64,000 nt of DNA from Halogranum rubrum (GTDB lineage: Archaea; Halobacteriota; Halobacteria; Halobacteriales; Haloferacaceae): assembly GCF_900114455.1 (NCBI RefSeq), contig NZ_FOTC01000004.1, positions 27,964-91,963 on the forward strand. Reading direction: 5' to 3'. The notes below the pieces were generated by a model. The model did not search any database, was not told where the DNA came from, and saw only the letters and a list, made by a program, of their open reading frames with translations. Shown piece after piece: positions 24,780 to 34,065 of the stretch. The translations under genes and the position numbers were made by a program. Position 1 is the first letter of the stretch. Each line of letters begins with the position of its first letter.

Positions 24780-25559
24780 ATGCCCTACCACAACACCGAC
24801 CATCGCCTCGACGAAATCGACAGGCGCATCCTCCACGCGCTCATGGACGATGCCCGTAACGCGTCCGCCAGCACACTCGCCACAGCGGCCGGTGTCTCCG
24901 GAGCAACCATTCGAAATCGTATTCACAAACTCGAGGATGCTGGAATCATCCGCGGTCACACCACACAGATCGATTTTGAGCTAGCCGGCGGCAAACTCAC
25001 TAACCTCTACCTCTGTGACGTCCCTGTCACCGAGCGTGAGGCGCTCGCCTACGAAGCGCGGGCAATTCCGGGTGTGATCAACGTTCGGACGTTGATGACC
25101 GGTCGGCGTAACCTTCACGTCCTCGCTGTCGGCGACAACACCAGTGATCTCCGACGCGTCGCGCGACAACTCACAGACATGGGGATCCACATCGAGGACG
25201 AAGATCTCGTCGAAGAAGAACTGTTCACCCCGTACGGTCCATTTGACCCTGACGATGGCGAGCAGCCACCCGAAGCCAACGACTTCATCAGCCTCACTGG
25301 CAACGCGAGTGTCGTCGAGGTCACTGTCAAGAGTGGCGCTCCGATCGCAAATCTCACGCTCAAAGACGCGTCACAGCAGGGTATTCTGGATGAGGAGACG
25401 CTTGTCATCGCCATCGAGCGAGACGATCTCGAACTCACCCCTCACGGCGACACCGTCGTCCAGCCCGATGACATCGTGACCGTCCTCTCGCGAGCCGGTA
25501 GCGATGGGGCTGCACTGTCGGCCTTCCGCGAATCACAGTCGGAACCGGTCACACGGTAA
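24780..25559 (+). CDS. Lrp/AsnC-type regulator fused to TrkA-C domain
   Basis: 259 residues. Residues about 8-60 are an AsnC-type helix-turn-helix (LDEIDRRILHALMDDARNASASTLATAAGVSGATIRNRIHKLEDAGII). Residues 65-145 are a RAM-like effector domain (LYLCDVPVTEREALAYEARAIPGVINVRTLMTGRRNLHVLAVG). Residues 170-245 resemble a TrkA-C domain (SVVEVTVKSGAPIANLTLKDASQQGILDEETLVIAIERDD, VVQPDDIVTVLSR). The fusion should sense amino acids or a nucleotide/ion ligand. It is divergent from the transporter-usp operon and probably controls it, by position. Confidence 0.88.
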   Translation: MPYHNTDHRLDEIDRRILHALMDDARNASASTLATAAGVSGATIRNRIHKLEDAGIIRGHTTQIDFELAGGKLTNLYLCDVPVTEREALAYEARAIPGVINVRTLMTGRRNLHVLAVGDNTSDLRRVARQLTDMGIHIEDEDLVEEELFTPYGPFDPDDGEQPPEANDFISLTGNASVVEVTVKSGAPIANLTLKDASQQGILDEETLVIAIERDDLELTPHGDTVVQPDDIVTVLSRAGSDGAALSAFRESQSEPVTR

Positions 25560-25570
25560 GATCACAGAGT

Positions 25571-25723
25571 ATGCCTGCACTGAGAGCGCTGCTCCGGCAC
25601 GTGTTTGGGTCCGAGGACATCCTGTACGAGTGTCGAAACTGTGGCACGACTCTCGAAGAAGACACTGAACAGTGCCCTGAGTGTGGAGCGACAGATATCG
25701 CAACCTACCAACTCACACCATAG
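25571..25723 (+). CDS. Small zinc-ribbon protein
   Basis: 50 residues, found by reading the gap between the regulator and the UspA gene. [25 protein letters not shown] has two CxxC pairs about 13 residues apart, the classic single zinc ribbon. The start ATG 25571 lies 11 bases after the regulator's stop and the TAG is 4 bases before the UspA gene, so all three form an operon. A short basic N-terminal helix ([10 protein letters not shown]) precedes the ribbon. Likely a regulatory accessory protein. Confidence 0.75.
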   Translation: MPALRALLRHVFGSEDILYECRNCGTTLEEDTEQCPECGATDIATYQLTP

Positions 25724-25727
25724 ATTC

Positions 25728-26150
25728 ATGACCACTCACATCACCGATCACATTCTCGTCCCCGTCGCCGATCCTGAAGATGCACGCGAGACGGCGCTCG
25801 CGCTCGAACCGTACGCACCCAACCACGTGACGGTCTTACACGTCGTTGAGAAGGGTGAAGGCGTTCCGGACAAGACGCCTGTCGAGCAGTCAGAACAGCT
25901 TGCCGACGAGGCGTTTACAGCGTTCCAGAAAATAATTCCCGATGCGGAGGCTGCGACTAACTACGGCCGCGACGTAGTTGAGGGCATCATCGAAACGGCC
26001 GACGAACTCGACGTGAGTGCCATCATGTTCCGGCCGCGCGGTGGCTCTCGAATTGTTCAGTTCCTCGCTGGTGACCGCTCACTCAAGTTGATTAGCGAGG
26101 CCAACCATCCAGTCATCGTCTTGCCAGACACCGCGGAGTCAGAGGAGTAA
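25728..26150 (+). CDS. Universal stress protein, UspA family
   Basis: 140 residues from ATG 25728; codons further upstream are in frame but run through the zinc-ribbon gene. [48 protein letters not shown] and [33 protein letters not shown] follow the same layout as the protein at 23782 and share its VEKGxGVxDKxP and RPRGG motifs. It is the last gene of the regulator-zinc ribbon-usp unit. Likely cytoplasmic dimer; physiological role inferred from family. Confidence 0.85.
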   Translation: MTTHITDHILVPVADPEDARETALALEPYAPNHVTVLHVVEKGEGVPDKTPVEQSEQLADEAFTAFQKIIPDAEAATNYGRDVVEGIIETADELDVSAIMFRPRGGSRIVQFLAGDRSLKLISEANHPVIVLPDTAESEE

Positions 26151-26745
26151 ATACTACCGTCAAGTGGAGCGTTACAGGTCTCGACCAGTTGTCGAAGCTG
26201 ATCATTACCGTTGAAATCACGAGCGGCAGGGCGAGTCGTCCGAGAGAGACAGGACGACCGGTACGCCAGTTCAACCCACCACGAGATGGGGACGCTCTTT
26301 CGAGTATTTTTGCTGAACTTTTTCCGTGCGAACCACAATCAGGATGGGACGCTTGGTTCGGTCGGTGTGACCGTCGAGACCGGAGCATACTCACACTTCG
26401 AGGCCACGAAGCTCTGAGTTCACTATGACGCTACTGATGGCCGCGCCAGATAGTCGATTGACTATCCGTGCAGAATACAAAGAGGAACCCCGAAGAACGT
26501 GAGGATTCATTAGCAAAGGGACAGATGCGAGCCATGAGCAGTGGTGTTCCGTGTAGCTTCTCGTCATGCTTGTGGAGATAGACGTCTGCCTCAGTACTCG
26601 CGTAGCACCAAATCCCGGGTGGTGGCTGTTTCCGACGGCGTGCTCGATCCCCACGGATATGCAACGAGTAACACCCGGATGTCGGGAACTGTAGGGGCGA
26701 GAGCCACCCCGACCTTAATCAGTTAGGTGATGAAATAACTTACCA
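26151..26745. other. Intergenic region without a firm gene
   Basis: About 595 bases. Frames at 26189-26428 (+) and 26391-26664 (-) are open but their composition is not haloarchaeal-acidic and no domain is visible; the stretch encoding GTLFRVFLLNFFRANHNQDG (+, about 26286-26345) may be a decayed gene. Treated as non-coding. Confidence 0.4.
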
Positions 26746-27033
26746 ATGCTCAATGTGAGGCGGCTCGTGCTGGATCTGTTGAAACCGCACGACCCAGATG
26801 TCGTCACGTTCGCTGAATCGGTCGCTGGCTGCGAAGGTGTTGCCGGCGTAAACGTCGTCTTGATGGAGACAGACAAGGAGGTTCAAAACGTTAAGATGAC
26901 TATCGAGGGGGACTCTGTTCCAGTGGACACCGTCCACGACGCTGTTGAGGACCTCGGCGGAACGGTCCACTCTATCGACGAGGTGGTCTGTGGGGAGGTC
27001 ATCGTCGAAGAAAGCAAAACACCACAGGACTGA
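26746..27033 (+). CDS. DUF211 family protein
   Basis: 95 residues. MLNVRRLVLDLLKPHDPDVVTFAESVAGCEGVAGVNVVLMETDKEVQNVKMTIEG is the DUF211 ferredoxin-like fold, the family's usual length. DUF211 proteins form oligomeric assemblies of unknown function, often next to metal transport genes. Here the next genes are a VIT-like membrane protein (8 bases downstream) and a P-type ATPase, so a role in divalent cation handling is suggested by context. Start ATG 26746. Confidence 0.85.
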   Translation: MLNVRRLVLDLLKPHDPDVVTFAESVAGCEGVAGVNVVLMETDKEVQNVKMTIEGDSVPVDTVHDAVEDLGGTVHSIDEVVCGEVIVEESKTPQD

Positions 27034-27040
27034 ACTCGTC

Positions 27041-27622
27041 ATGCTCTCCCGTCTGAAACGCCTGCTGAGAGCGCTGGAGCGCGATGACGTCCGCTCTATC
27101 TCGCGGCGATACTTCATCTCGAACGGCTTCGATGGCGCACTCACCAGCGTCGGCGTCGCTGTCGGCTCATACCTCTCGGGCGTCCCTGACGGGCTGGTCG
27201 TCTTCAAGATCGGTACCGGAGCCGCGATTGGGCTCGGCACGTCAGGCGTCTGGAGCGTTTGGGAAATCGAGCGTGCGGAAAAACGAGCCGAACTCAAGCG
27301 CATCGAGCGCGCGATGTTGACCGACCTCGACGAGACACAGATTGAGCGCCAAAAGGCCGGTGCCAGGCAGGTGAACGCGCTGATGAGCGGTATCGGGCCG
27401 GTCATCGGTGTCGTGTTACCGATGCTCCCGTTTCTCCTCGAAGGAACACTTCTAGGCTTGCGCGATGCCACGCTGGTCTCTATCGGCGTCGCAGTCTCCA
27501 TCCTCTTCGTGTTCGGTGCATACCTCGCCGACATTTCCGAGCAGAACTGGATCGTCGCTGGCGCCCGGATGGGCCTGGCTGGTATCGTTGTCGCGTTACT
27601 GAATCTCGTTCTACCTGGGTGA
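27041..27622 (+). CDS. VIT/CCC1-like membrane transporter
   Basis: 193 residues from ATG 27041, the first ATG after the DUF211 gene. SRRYFISNGFDGALTSVGVAVGSYLSG is the family's opening helix, followed by a charged cytoplasmic insert with EIERAEKRAELKRIERA (metal-binding domain position in VIT1) and three more hydrophobic helices at about 110-190. VIT1/CCC1 proteins move Fe2+ or Mn2+ out of the cytoplasm. The acidic-basic insert here is short, so metal binding is uncertain. The gene's stop overlaps the next gene's alternative GTG start. Confidence 0.8.
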   Translation: MLSRLKRLLRALERDDVRSISRRYFISNGFDGALTSVGVAVGSYLSGVPDGLVVFKIGTGAAIGLGTSGVWSVWEIERAEKRAELKRIERAMLTDLDETQIERQKAGARQVNALMSGIGPVIGVVLPMLPFLLEGTLLGLRDATLVSIGVAVSILFVFGAYLADISEQNWIVAGARMGLAGIVVALLNLVLPG

Positions 27623-27624
27623 GT

Positions 27625-30270
27625 ATGACTTGGCACGATCGATCCATCGATGCAGTGTTCGAGGATGTGGACAGCGACACTAACGGAATCTCGACAGACG
27701 AGGCAGAACGGCGGCTCGAAGAAGTCGGCGCTAACGAGATCACGAGTGAGGAGGGCCGAGGAGCCCTCGAGGTACTCGTCTCGCAATTCACTAGCGGACT
27801 GGTGCTCATCCTTGTGGGAGCCGCAGTACTATCGGTCGCTGTCGGTCACGTCGTCGACGCCGGCCTCATTACGATAATCTTGCTTGCTAACGGCGTCTTC
27901 GGGTTCGTCCAGGAGTATCGCGCCGAACAGAGCCTCGAGGCGCTTCGGAAACTGGCCGCCCCGAATGTGACCGTCCACCGCGACGGGACGCGCCAGGAGA
28001 TCGATATCACTGAAATCGTTCCGGGAGACGTGCTAGTGCTCGAACAGGGTGACGCTGTCCCGGCCGATGCTCGGGTCGTCGAGTCGGCGAGTCTGCAGGT
28101 CGACGAAGCACCCTTGACCGGCGAGAGCGTTCCCGTCGAGAAGCTCACGGGGGAACTCGACAGCGAGACCCCGCTGGCCGAGCGCGAGAACATGGTTTAC
28201 CGGGGGACGACCGTCACTCGTGGCCGGAGCAAGGCGGTCGTCGTCGAGACCGGCATGGCCACGGAGATGGGGACCATCGCGACCGAACTCGCGGAAGCCG
28301 AGACGCGCCAGACGCCACTCCAGCACGACCTGGACCGTCTTGGGCGACGGATCGGATTCGGCGTCGTCGTCCTCTCGGCGCTCGTGGTCCCCTTCTTGGT
28401 GTTTCGTGGTACCGCCCTGTTGTCTGCAGCACTGGCGGCTATCTCGCTGGCCGTCGCTGCCATCCCAGAGGGCTTGCCCGCGGTCGTCACGTTGACTCTG
28501 GCGCTCGGTGTCCAGCAAATGGCCGACGAGAACGCGCTCGTCCGAACTCTCCCGGCCGTCGAGTCACTCGGCTCCGTGGACGTCGTCTGTACGGACAAGA
28601 CCGGAACGCTCACTGAGGGGCAGATGCACGTCGCTCGCCTCTGGGTCCACGACGAGGTGATTGATGAATCGTTTGACCCAGACGACGACCGCGTCGGTAC
28701 CCTGCTCCGAATCGGGGCACTGTGCAACGATGCCGACGATGAACGCGGTGAGCCGACCGAGCAGGCCTTGCGACAGGCTGCCATCGAAGCAGGTATTGAC
28801 GTCGCCGCGCTCCGGAACGACACTCCCCGCGAAGACGAGGTTCCGTTCTCCTCAGACCGCAAGCGGATGGCGACCGTTCACACCGACCGTATTCGTGTAA
28901 AGGGTGCTCCCGAAGTCGTCCTGGAGCGGTCGACGCACGTCTTGACCGCCTGTGGCGTCGTAGAATTAGACAACGCAACTCGCAACCGAATTCGAGAGCA
29001 GGTCGAAACGTTCGCCGACGACGCACTACGCGTCCTCGCGTTCGCCGACAAGCCGACCGACGACGGTGGCGACCCTGAGGATAATCTAGTGTTCGTCGGC
29101 CTCCAGGGACTCATCGATCCGGCTCGGCCCGAAGTCGCAGACGCCATCGCCGAAACCCACATCGCGGGTATCAATGTGAAGATGATCACGGGCGACAACC
29201 GCCTCACTGCGCGGGCCATCGGACGCGAGGTCGGCATCGAATCCGACGTCCTAACTGGCCCCGAGCTGGATGCGATGGACGACGCGGAACTGCGCGAGCG
29301 CGTGAAAGACGTGGACATTTACGCCCGAGCTACGCCCAGTCATAAGGTACGTATCCTGCGTGCACTGCAGGACGATGGGCGAACGGTCGCGATGACAGGC
29401 GATGGCGTCAACGACGCACCCGCGCTCAAGAACGCCGACGTTGGCATCGCCATGGGCGTCCGGGGCACGGACGTTGCTAAGCAGGCCAGTGATATCATCC
29501 TCCTTGACGATAACTACGCGACCATCAAGAACGCCATCCGACGCGGACGGACCATCTTCGACAACGTCTGGAAGTTCGTCGCCTACCTCCTGTCGGCCAA
29601 TCTCGCGGAGGTGCTGCTCGTGTTCGTCGCGTCCCTCTTTGGCTACCTCATCCTCCCCGCTGTCCAGTTGCTTTGGATCAACCTGCTAACCGATGGTCTC
29701 CCGGCACTCGCACTCGGGGCCGACTCCGCATCCGGCGACGTGATGCGCCGAGAACCACGTGAATCCGCGGATGGTATCATCGACCGACCGATGACGGCGC
29801 TCATGGGCGGCGTCGGTCTGACGACTACCGTCGTCCTCCTCGGAGTGATGTTCCTCACGCTTGACGGGGCACCTGAAGTGACGCCGTACGCCATGTCGAT
29901 GGTGTTCACTGGGTTCGTCGTCTTCGAGTTCGCCAAACTGTACGTCGTGCGCTGGTCCCGGGGGACATCGCCGCTGACAAATCCCTGGCTGGCGGGAGCC
30001 GTCCTCGCATCGTTCGTGTTACACCTGTCAGTGCTGTACACTCCCCTGAATCAGTACTTCGGGACAGTTCCGCTGAGCATCGGCGATTGGGGACAGCTTC
30101 TAGCTGCGCTCGCAGTCGCCTTCCCTGGATTCCTCGGAATTGCGTGGTACGTCCGGCGGTCGACCCGCGAACACCGGACCGCACAGAACCGAACGGGCGA
30201 CAAGCCACACCGCCAAGAAGACAACGAACGGCAGAAGGGAACGACGGAACGGGGCCAAGATGCTCGTTGA
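27625..30270 (+). CDS. P2-type cation-transporting ATPase
   Basis: 881 residues from ATG 27625 (a GTG at 27619 is an alternative). N-terminal cation ATPase domain, TGES motif near 164, IPEGLPAVVT near 280, phosphorylation motif CTDKTGTLT with Asp324, KGAPE near 427, TGDGVNDAP near 592 and a C-terminal six-helix domain. PEGLP with N and D in the later helices (WINLLTDGLPALALG) is typical of P2A/P2B Ca2+ or Mn2+ pumps rather than heavy-metal P1B, which carry CPC. Preceded by VIT-like and DUF211 genes and followed by a broken exchanger, it fits a divalent-cation efflux locus. Confidence 0.92.
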   Translation: MTWHDRSIDAVFEDVDSDTNGISTDEAERRLEEVGANEITSEEGRGALEVLVSQFTSGLVLILVGAAVLSVAVGHVVDAGLITIILLANGVFGFVQEYRAEQSLEALRKLAAPNVTVHRDGTRQEIDITEIVPGDVLVLEQGDAVPADARVVESASLQVDEAPLTGESVPVEKLTGELDSETPLAERENMVYRGTTVTRGRSKAVVVETGMATEMGTIATELAEAETRQTPLQHDLDRLGRRIGFGVVVLSALVVPFLVFRGTALLSAALAAISLAVAAIPEGLPAVVTLTLALGVQQMADENALVRTLPAVESLGSVDVVCTDKTGTLTEGQMHVARLWVHDEVIDESFDPDDDRVGTLLRIGALCNDADDERGEPTEQALRQAAIEAGIDVAALRNDTPREDEVPFSSDRKRMATVHTDRIRVKGAPEVVLERSTHVLTACGVVELDNATRNRIREQVETFADDALRVLAFADKPTDDGGDPEDNLVFVGLQGLIDPARPEVADAIAETHIAGINVKMITGDNRLTARAIGREVGIESDVLTGPELDAMDDAELRERVKDVDIYARATPSHKVRILRALQDDGRTVAMTGDGVNDAPALKNADVGIAMGVRGTDVAKQASDIILLDDNYATIKNAIRRGRTIFDNVWKFVAYLLSANLAEVLLVFVASLFGYLILPAVQLLWINLLTDGLPALALGADSASGDVMRREPRESADGIIDRPMTALMGGVGLTTTVVLLGVMFLTLDGAPEVTPYAMSMVFTGFVVFEFAKLYVVRWSRGTSPLTNPWLAGAVLASFVLHLSVLYTPLNQYFGTVPLSIGDWGQLLAALAVAFPGFLGIAWYVRRSTREHRTAQNRTGDKPHRQEDNERQKGTTERGQDAR

Positions 30271-30800
30271 ACTCGGCTTATTCGTACTTGGCTTCGCGTT
30301 CCTCGTGTTCGGTGCGAACCGCGCCGTAACGTCTGCCGGCGATCTCGCACTCTACTACGGCGTCTCGCCGTTTTTCATCGGCGGCGCTACCATCGCCGGC
30401 CTCACCACCGGACTCATCTCGGCCGTCTAGCATCTCCCGCTGTTCTAAATTCCCAGTCAGACGATCTACGAGAATATCCCTACATTCGGCTTCTTCGTCT
30501 CCTCCACCTTCCTCTCGGTCTTCATACGTGGCTGTACAATACCAATCGCACCCTTCTGTCCGGCCTCCCCATGCACACGGCATTCAACTGGGCAACGGGG
30601 TGTTTCTGGTGCTTGAGTCCGACCCCGCGAGCCTCACGCTTCTGATACTGCTCGCCGCGATGACCGTCGGTGTCGTCGCCTACTGGGGCTCATCGACGCA
30701 TCACGGCCCCGCTCACGGTCCGATACCACCGTCGCTGCATCCTCTCATCGATTTATATAGTCGCCAAATAACCTCTTGGCACGTCGTACCGACATACGAT
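30260..30800 (+). pseudogene. Broken CaCA-type cation exchanger
   Basis: From ATG 30260 the frame reads MLVELGLFVLGFAFLVFGANRAVTSAGDLALYYGVSPFFIG, the first alpha repeat of Na+/Ca2+ exchangers (CaCA). The conserved (G/T)TS region is missing and a stop follows at 30430. Further downstream (about 30590-30760) a short transmembrane stretch (FLVLESDPASLTLLILLAAMTVGVVAYWG) fits its C-terminal end. The gene overlaps the ATPase end, so an operon once existed. Confidence 0.7.
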
Positions 30801-30801
30801 T

Positions 30802-31731
30802 ATGACGTTCCCGATTCGCGTCAACGACGTGATGAGCAGTCCGGTCGAGACCGCTTCGCCCGAGACAACTGCTAGCATTGCCGCCGGCCAATCTCGTGCA
30901 GCCTCGATTGGATCACTGGTCGTCGTCGAGGATGAAGAAGTCGTCGGCATTGTTACCAACGACGACTTCGTGCGACTACTCAGTGAGGAGTCAGACCCGA
31001 AAGAGCGCCCACTATCGGAGTTCATGTCACGGGATGTCGTTTCAGTCAATGCAAGCGCTCCCCTCGGAGACGCAGTCGAAACGATGTTTGAGCACGACAT
31101 CGCCCGGTTAGTTGTTTTTGATGGTGACGAGCTGGTTGGGCTGGTCAGCACCGATGACATCGTCCGTTGTGTCCCTCAAATCCTCCAGCGGCGGGAAATC
31201 GAACGGTACGAGGGACAGACGGCTCGCTATCACCGATATCAAGAGACCGTGTACGATGAAGACGACTGGGATGTCGATGGTACGGGACTCGACGATCACC
31301 GCGTCAACGTCGGCGACAGAGTCGAATTTTCAAAGACAATCTGGGAACACGATGTAAGAACCTTCGCGGCCGCCAGCGGCGACACCAACCGGCTCCACCT
31401 CGACAACGAGTACGCCAGACAGACGCGGTTCGGCCGGCGGATCGCCCACGGAACGCTCATCAGTGGGTTGATCAGCGCCGCGTTGGCCCGCCTCCCTGGC
31501 GTAACCATCTACATTTCACAGGATCTCTCGTTCCTCAAACCGGCCGACATCGGTGACCGCCTCACCGCGGTCTGTGAAGTCGTTGAGGACCTCGGCAGGA
31601 ACAAATACCAGCTCACGACGGACGTAACCGATTCGAACGGCGAACGGCTGATTGAAGGGCAGGCCGCCGTCCTCATCGACGAGACACCGGAGACTGGCCG
31701 GGTAACCGTTGAGGCCATCGCCAGCGGCTAG
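30802..31731 (+). CDS. CBS-pair protein fused to MaoC-type hydratase domain
   Basis: 309 residues. Residues 1-130 hold two CBS motifs (VNDVMSSPVETASPETT, LVVVEDEEVVGIVTNDDFVRLL, then MSRDVVSVNASAPLGDAVETMFEHDIARLVVFDGDELVGLVSTDDIV). After a linker, about 160-300 is a hot-dog MaoC domain: VNVGDRVEFSKTIWEHDVRTFAAASGDTNRLHLDNEYARQTRFGRRIAHGTLISGLISA, with the D..N..H catalytic hydratase motif. Such fusions suggest an enoyl-CoA hydratase regulated by adenine nucleotide. An operon is not evident. Confidence 0.88.
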   Translation: MTFPIRVNDVMSSPVETASPETTASIAAGQSRAASIGSLVVVEDEEVVGIVTNDDFVRLLSEESDPKERPLSEFMSRDVVSVNASAPLGDAVETMFEHDIARLVVFDGDELVGLVSTDDIVRCVPQILQRREIERYEGQTARYHRYQETVYDEDDWDVDGTGLDDHRVNVGDRVEFSKTIWEHDVRTFAAASGDTNRLHLDNEYARQTRFGRRIAHGTLISGLISAALARLPGVTIYISQDLSFLKPADIGDRLTAVCEVVEDLGRNKYQLTTDVTDSNGERLIEGQAAVLIDETPETGRVTVEAIASG

Positions 31732-31826
31732 TTGGGCGATCAGCAGACGATCTCAACTTGTTGTTTATCTGGAAGTAGGAGACAGCAGACGGAATTATGC
31801 CACTCGCTAGCGTACCTCGAAGCGGA

Positions 31827-32294
31827 ATGACTCTCGACGAACTCACCGACTTTGGGATGCACGAGATGACTGACGAAGAGGTAGAAGGGTTTCTGTCTAG
31901 CCAGAGCATGGGGACACTCGGACTCTCAACGGAGGCTGAACCCTACTTAATTCCAATGTCCTATGGGTATAACGGAGGTTCGCGTCTCTACTTCTACTTC
32001 GTCGTAGGGAACGGTAGTCGGAAGGTAGAGTTGGCCAACCAGGCAGAGTCGGCAGCGTTCTTGGTGTATAGCGCTGAGACGGCATTTAACTGGCGGAGTG
32101 TCGGACTCATCGGGACGATTCGGGAACTCCCGGAAGACAGTCGTGGTGACATCGACGAGACGGAGATGCCAACGTGGCGACCGGAACTATTCGAAACCGC
32201 GAGCGAGTCCTTGGAAACACAGATATACGAGTTCCGGATTACGGAGTGTACCGGTGTCCGACACACGGGTCTCCCACCGGGCTTCTACGGTTGA
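31827..32294 (+). CDS. Pyridoxamine 5'-phosphate oxidase-like flavin protein
   Basis: 155 residues from ATG 31827; ATG 31797 would add ten residues (PLASVPRSG) that lie outside the usual family start. The split-barrel fold appears as SSQSMGTLGLSTEAEPYLIPMSYGYNGGSRLYFYFVVGNGSRKVELANQAESAAFLVYSAETAFNWRSVGLIGTIREL. Family members bind FMN/F420 or haem and act on small molecules, often as uncharacterised stress or haem-degrading proteins. Stand-alone gene. Confidence 0.8.
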   Translation: MTLDELTDFGMHEMTDEEVEGFLSSQSMGTLGLSTEAEPYLIPMSYGYNGGSRLYFYFVVGNGSRKVELANQAESAAFLVYSAETAFNWRSVGLIGTIRELPEDSRGDIDETEMPTWRPELFETASESLETQIYEFRITECTGVRHTGLPPGFYG

Positions 32295-32817
32295 ACGTGC
32301 CGTTGTCTGGAGTGAGCCGGGCTGCTCAGGGACGGAGCCAGATAGAGTGCGACCCATTGCTCTCTCGTCGGTTGCCTTCCCTCAACGAAAAGTGACGGAA
32401 CAGCGGTGTTCACGACGAACATGCGAGTGAGCGTCTGTAGCGCGAAGAACTGCGTATCCTCGTACGCCGTGTTAGCAGCGCGATTCGAGTTGAACTCATC
32501 GGAGTCGTGATTACGAGGGAGTCGGGTCATCCAGCAGGCACGGTCCGAGAGCGGGTCAAACGTCACCAATATCGAGTCTCGATTGTATCGGCAGGAACGA
32601 GGTGGTCGAAGAAATGAACGCTCCCGACGGTGGAACGTATCCGCACTGTGGGCTCGATATGCACGAGAGTGGCCCGTTGATGTGTCCGCAATATGGTGCC
32701 CCTCGCTGACAGATTAGGCCTGCCTAAATCGGAATCACATTTCTACAATATCTATCGTACCGTCGCCGTCACAGGTGCCGCTCACAGTTATTCTGTCTGG
32801 GTGCCTACCTCATACAC
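32295..32817. other. Intergenic region with decayed fragments
   Basis: About 520 bases. A leftward frame (32285-32569) reads HDSDEFNSNRAANTAYEDTQF, of real protein-like character, but is truncated and unassigned. A rightward 32-codon ORF (32615-32713) resembles a small zinc ribbon that has lost two of four cysteines (TYPHCG, MCPQYG). Nothing functional is claimed. Confidence 0.4.
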
Positions 32818-33240
32818 ATGTCCGAGACGTCTTTCGACACAGAGATCGACACCGAAATCGCCGACCGCATCGTAAGTTTGTCCCGAACTAGTCTTGGTGA
32901 CTCGTTGCGGAGTGTCCTCTACTTCACTCCCTCTGCCTTCGATGTCCTGTACGTTCGTCGAGACCTCTATGAGTCGACCGAGGTAGCTCGACCAATCAAG
33001 GAACCGCTCGTCGAGTTCGAGCAAGTCGGCTTCGCAGAGGCACCCGTTCGAACGGCAATCTCCCGGCGAGAAGGGTCATCTATCGGCCCTTACGAGTTCA
33101 CGGTTCGCTTCCACAGTGACGGATTCGTCGTCAGAGCAATCGAAGGCGACGGCGGTGTCATCCTCACGACAGACAGCATGGACGTCACGGCGTTCGAGGA
33201 AGCAATCAACGCCATTCAACGACTGCTCGTCGAGAGGTGA
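32818..33240 (+). CDS. Haloarchaeal hypothetical (DUF7522-like)
   Basis: 140 residues. LGDSLRSVLYFTPSAFDVLYVRRDLYESTE, GPYEFTVRFHSDGFVVRAIEGDGGVILTTDSMD and TAFEEAINAIQRLL describe an alpha/beta roadblock- or profilin-like fold. From memory it resembles the family DUF7522. In haloarchaea these proteins often accompany light- or stress-regulated genes, but no such neighbour is here. Cytoplasmic; no motif. Confidence 0.65.
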   Translation: MSETSFDTEIDTEIADRIVSLSRTSLGDSLRSVLYFTPSAFDVLYVRRDLYESTEVARPIKEPLVEFEQVGFAEAPVRTAISRREGSSIGPYEFTVRFHSDGFVVRAIEGDGGVILTTDSMDVTAFEEAINAIQRLLVER

Positions 33241-33350
33241 GGGTCGGTCTCACAATATCCGTGACACGACAACTCACCCAGTGAGTTTAGAGAACACCTG
33301 TTCGAAGTTTTCGAGCGCGTCCTGGGAAGTTCGTACGCTTCTTGTCGGAT

Positions 33351-33887
33351 TCACGCCCGTCCAAACAGTGGACACCGAATCAAATGAAGGATGTGTAGTA
33401 CAACAAGCCAGATGAGACACCCTTGAAACCGACCTCGGTACCCCACAAAGCATCCTCGGCTAGCGGTCGCTTTGTTTCCTCGGCCGCCACCAACAACTGC
33501 CAACTGGTACGCGAGGTTCCGTAGTCCACCGCTGACTGTTGCGTAGGGAGCACTGTTGGGGTCACTTCCATCACTACCGGCTCGATTGTTCCGGCCGCCA
33601 CCGACCACGGCAAAACTATCTAATGCCTGATTTTCGAGTCCCCCGGCGACGACCGGAAACCGGCCCAAGACTTGGTTTCGTCTCCCCGAGAGAATCCCGT
33701 CTTTGTCGAGGTCAGCTTGGGCCGACGCAGTCCCTGTCCCGACGACACTGGCCAATCCCGCTGCCGCCAGTGCTGCAAGTATACTCCGTCGAGATGTGGG
33801 AGACGCTGATTCCGTTCTCAGCTCCCCCTCACGATTGCTGCTCGTTTCCCCGTCTGCTGTATCCGCTTCATCTGGATGCGTTGTCAT
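33351..33887 (-). CDS. Tat-secreted YadA-head-like repeat protein, probably truncated
   Basis: 178 residues. TSRRSILAALAAAGLASVVG (about 31-50) is a twin-arginine signal, with TASAQAD as the cleavage region. The mature part repeats (V/A)VxGGGxxNxA units: RFPVVAGGLENQALD, FAVVGGGRNNRAGSD, YATVSGGLRNLAYQ, LAVVGGGRGNKAT, the left-handed head repeat of trimeric adhesins. After residue 153 the sequence changes to FQGCLIWLVVLHILHLIRC, which looks like frameshifted sequence, so the native protein was probably longer. Surface or extracellular location is expected. Confidence 0.6.
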   Translation of the reverse strand: MTTHPDEADTADGETSSNREGELRTESASPTSRRSILAALAAAGLASVVGTGTASAQADLDKDGILSGRRNQVLGRFPVVAGGLENQALDSFAVVGGGRNNRAGSDGSDPNSAPYATVSGGLRNLAYQLAVVGGGRGNKATASRGCFVGYRGRFQGCLIWLVVLHILHLIRCPLFGRA

Positions 33888-34065
33888 TGATCTTGTTCGT
33901 CTTGTACCCGTCTCAACTGGGCAGTGATTTTCTCTGGCTCTTCCGACAGGACTACTCCAATTGAATCACATCATTCTTATTACAACACATATTGACACAA
34001 TTCCGATTACAAAGTAATTTGCGCAAGATTATTTCTGTAATGTATGTCACAGTCGAATGTAGGGT

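Noticed and set aside
25605-25727. Upstream extension of the UspA gene at 25728
   Set aside because: It overlaps the zinc-ribbon gene in another frame, and the Usp fold begins a few residues after ATG 25728.
26189-26664. Open frames of 79-93 codons on both strands
   Set aside because: No domain, poor composition and no convincing start; at most a decayed gene.
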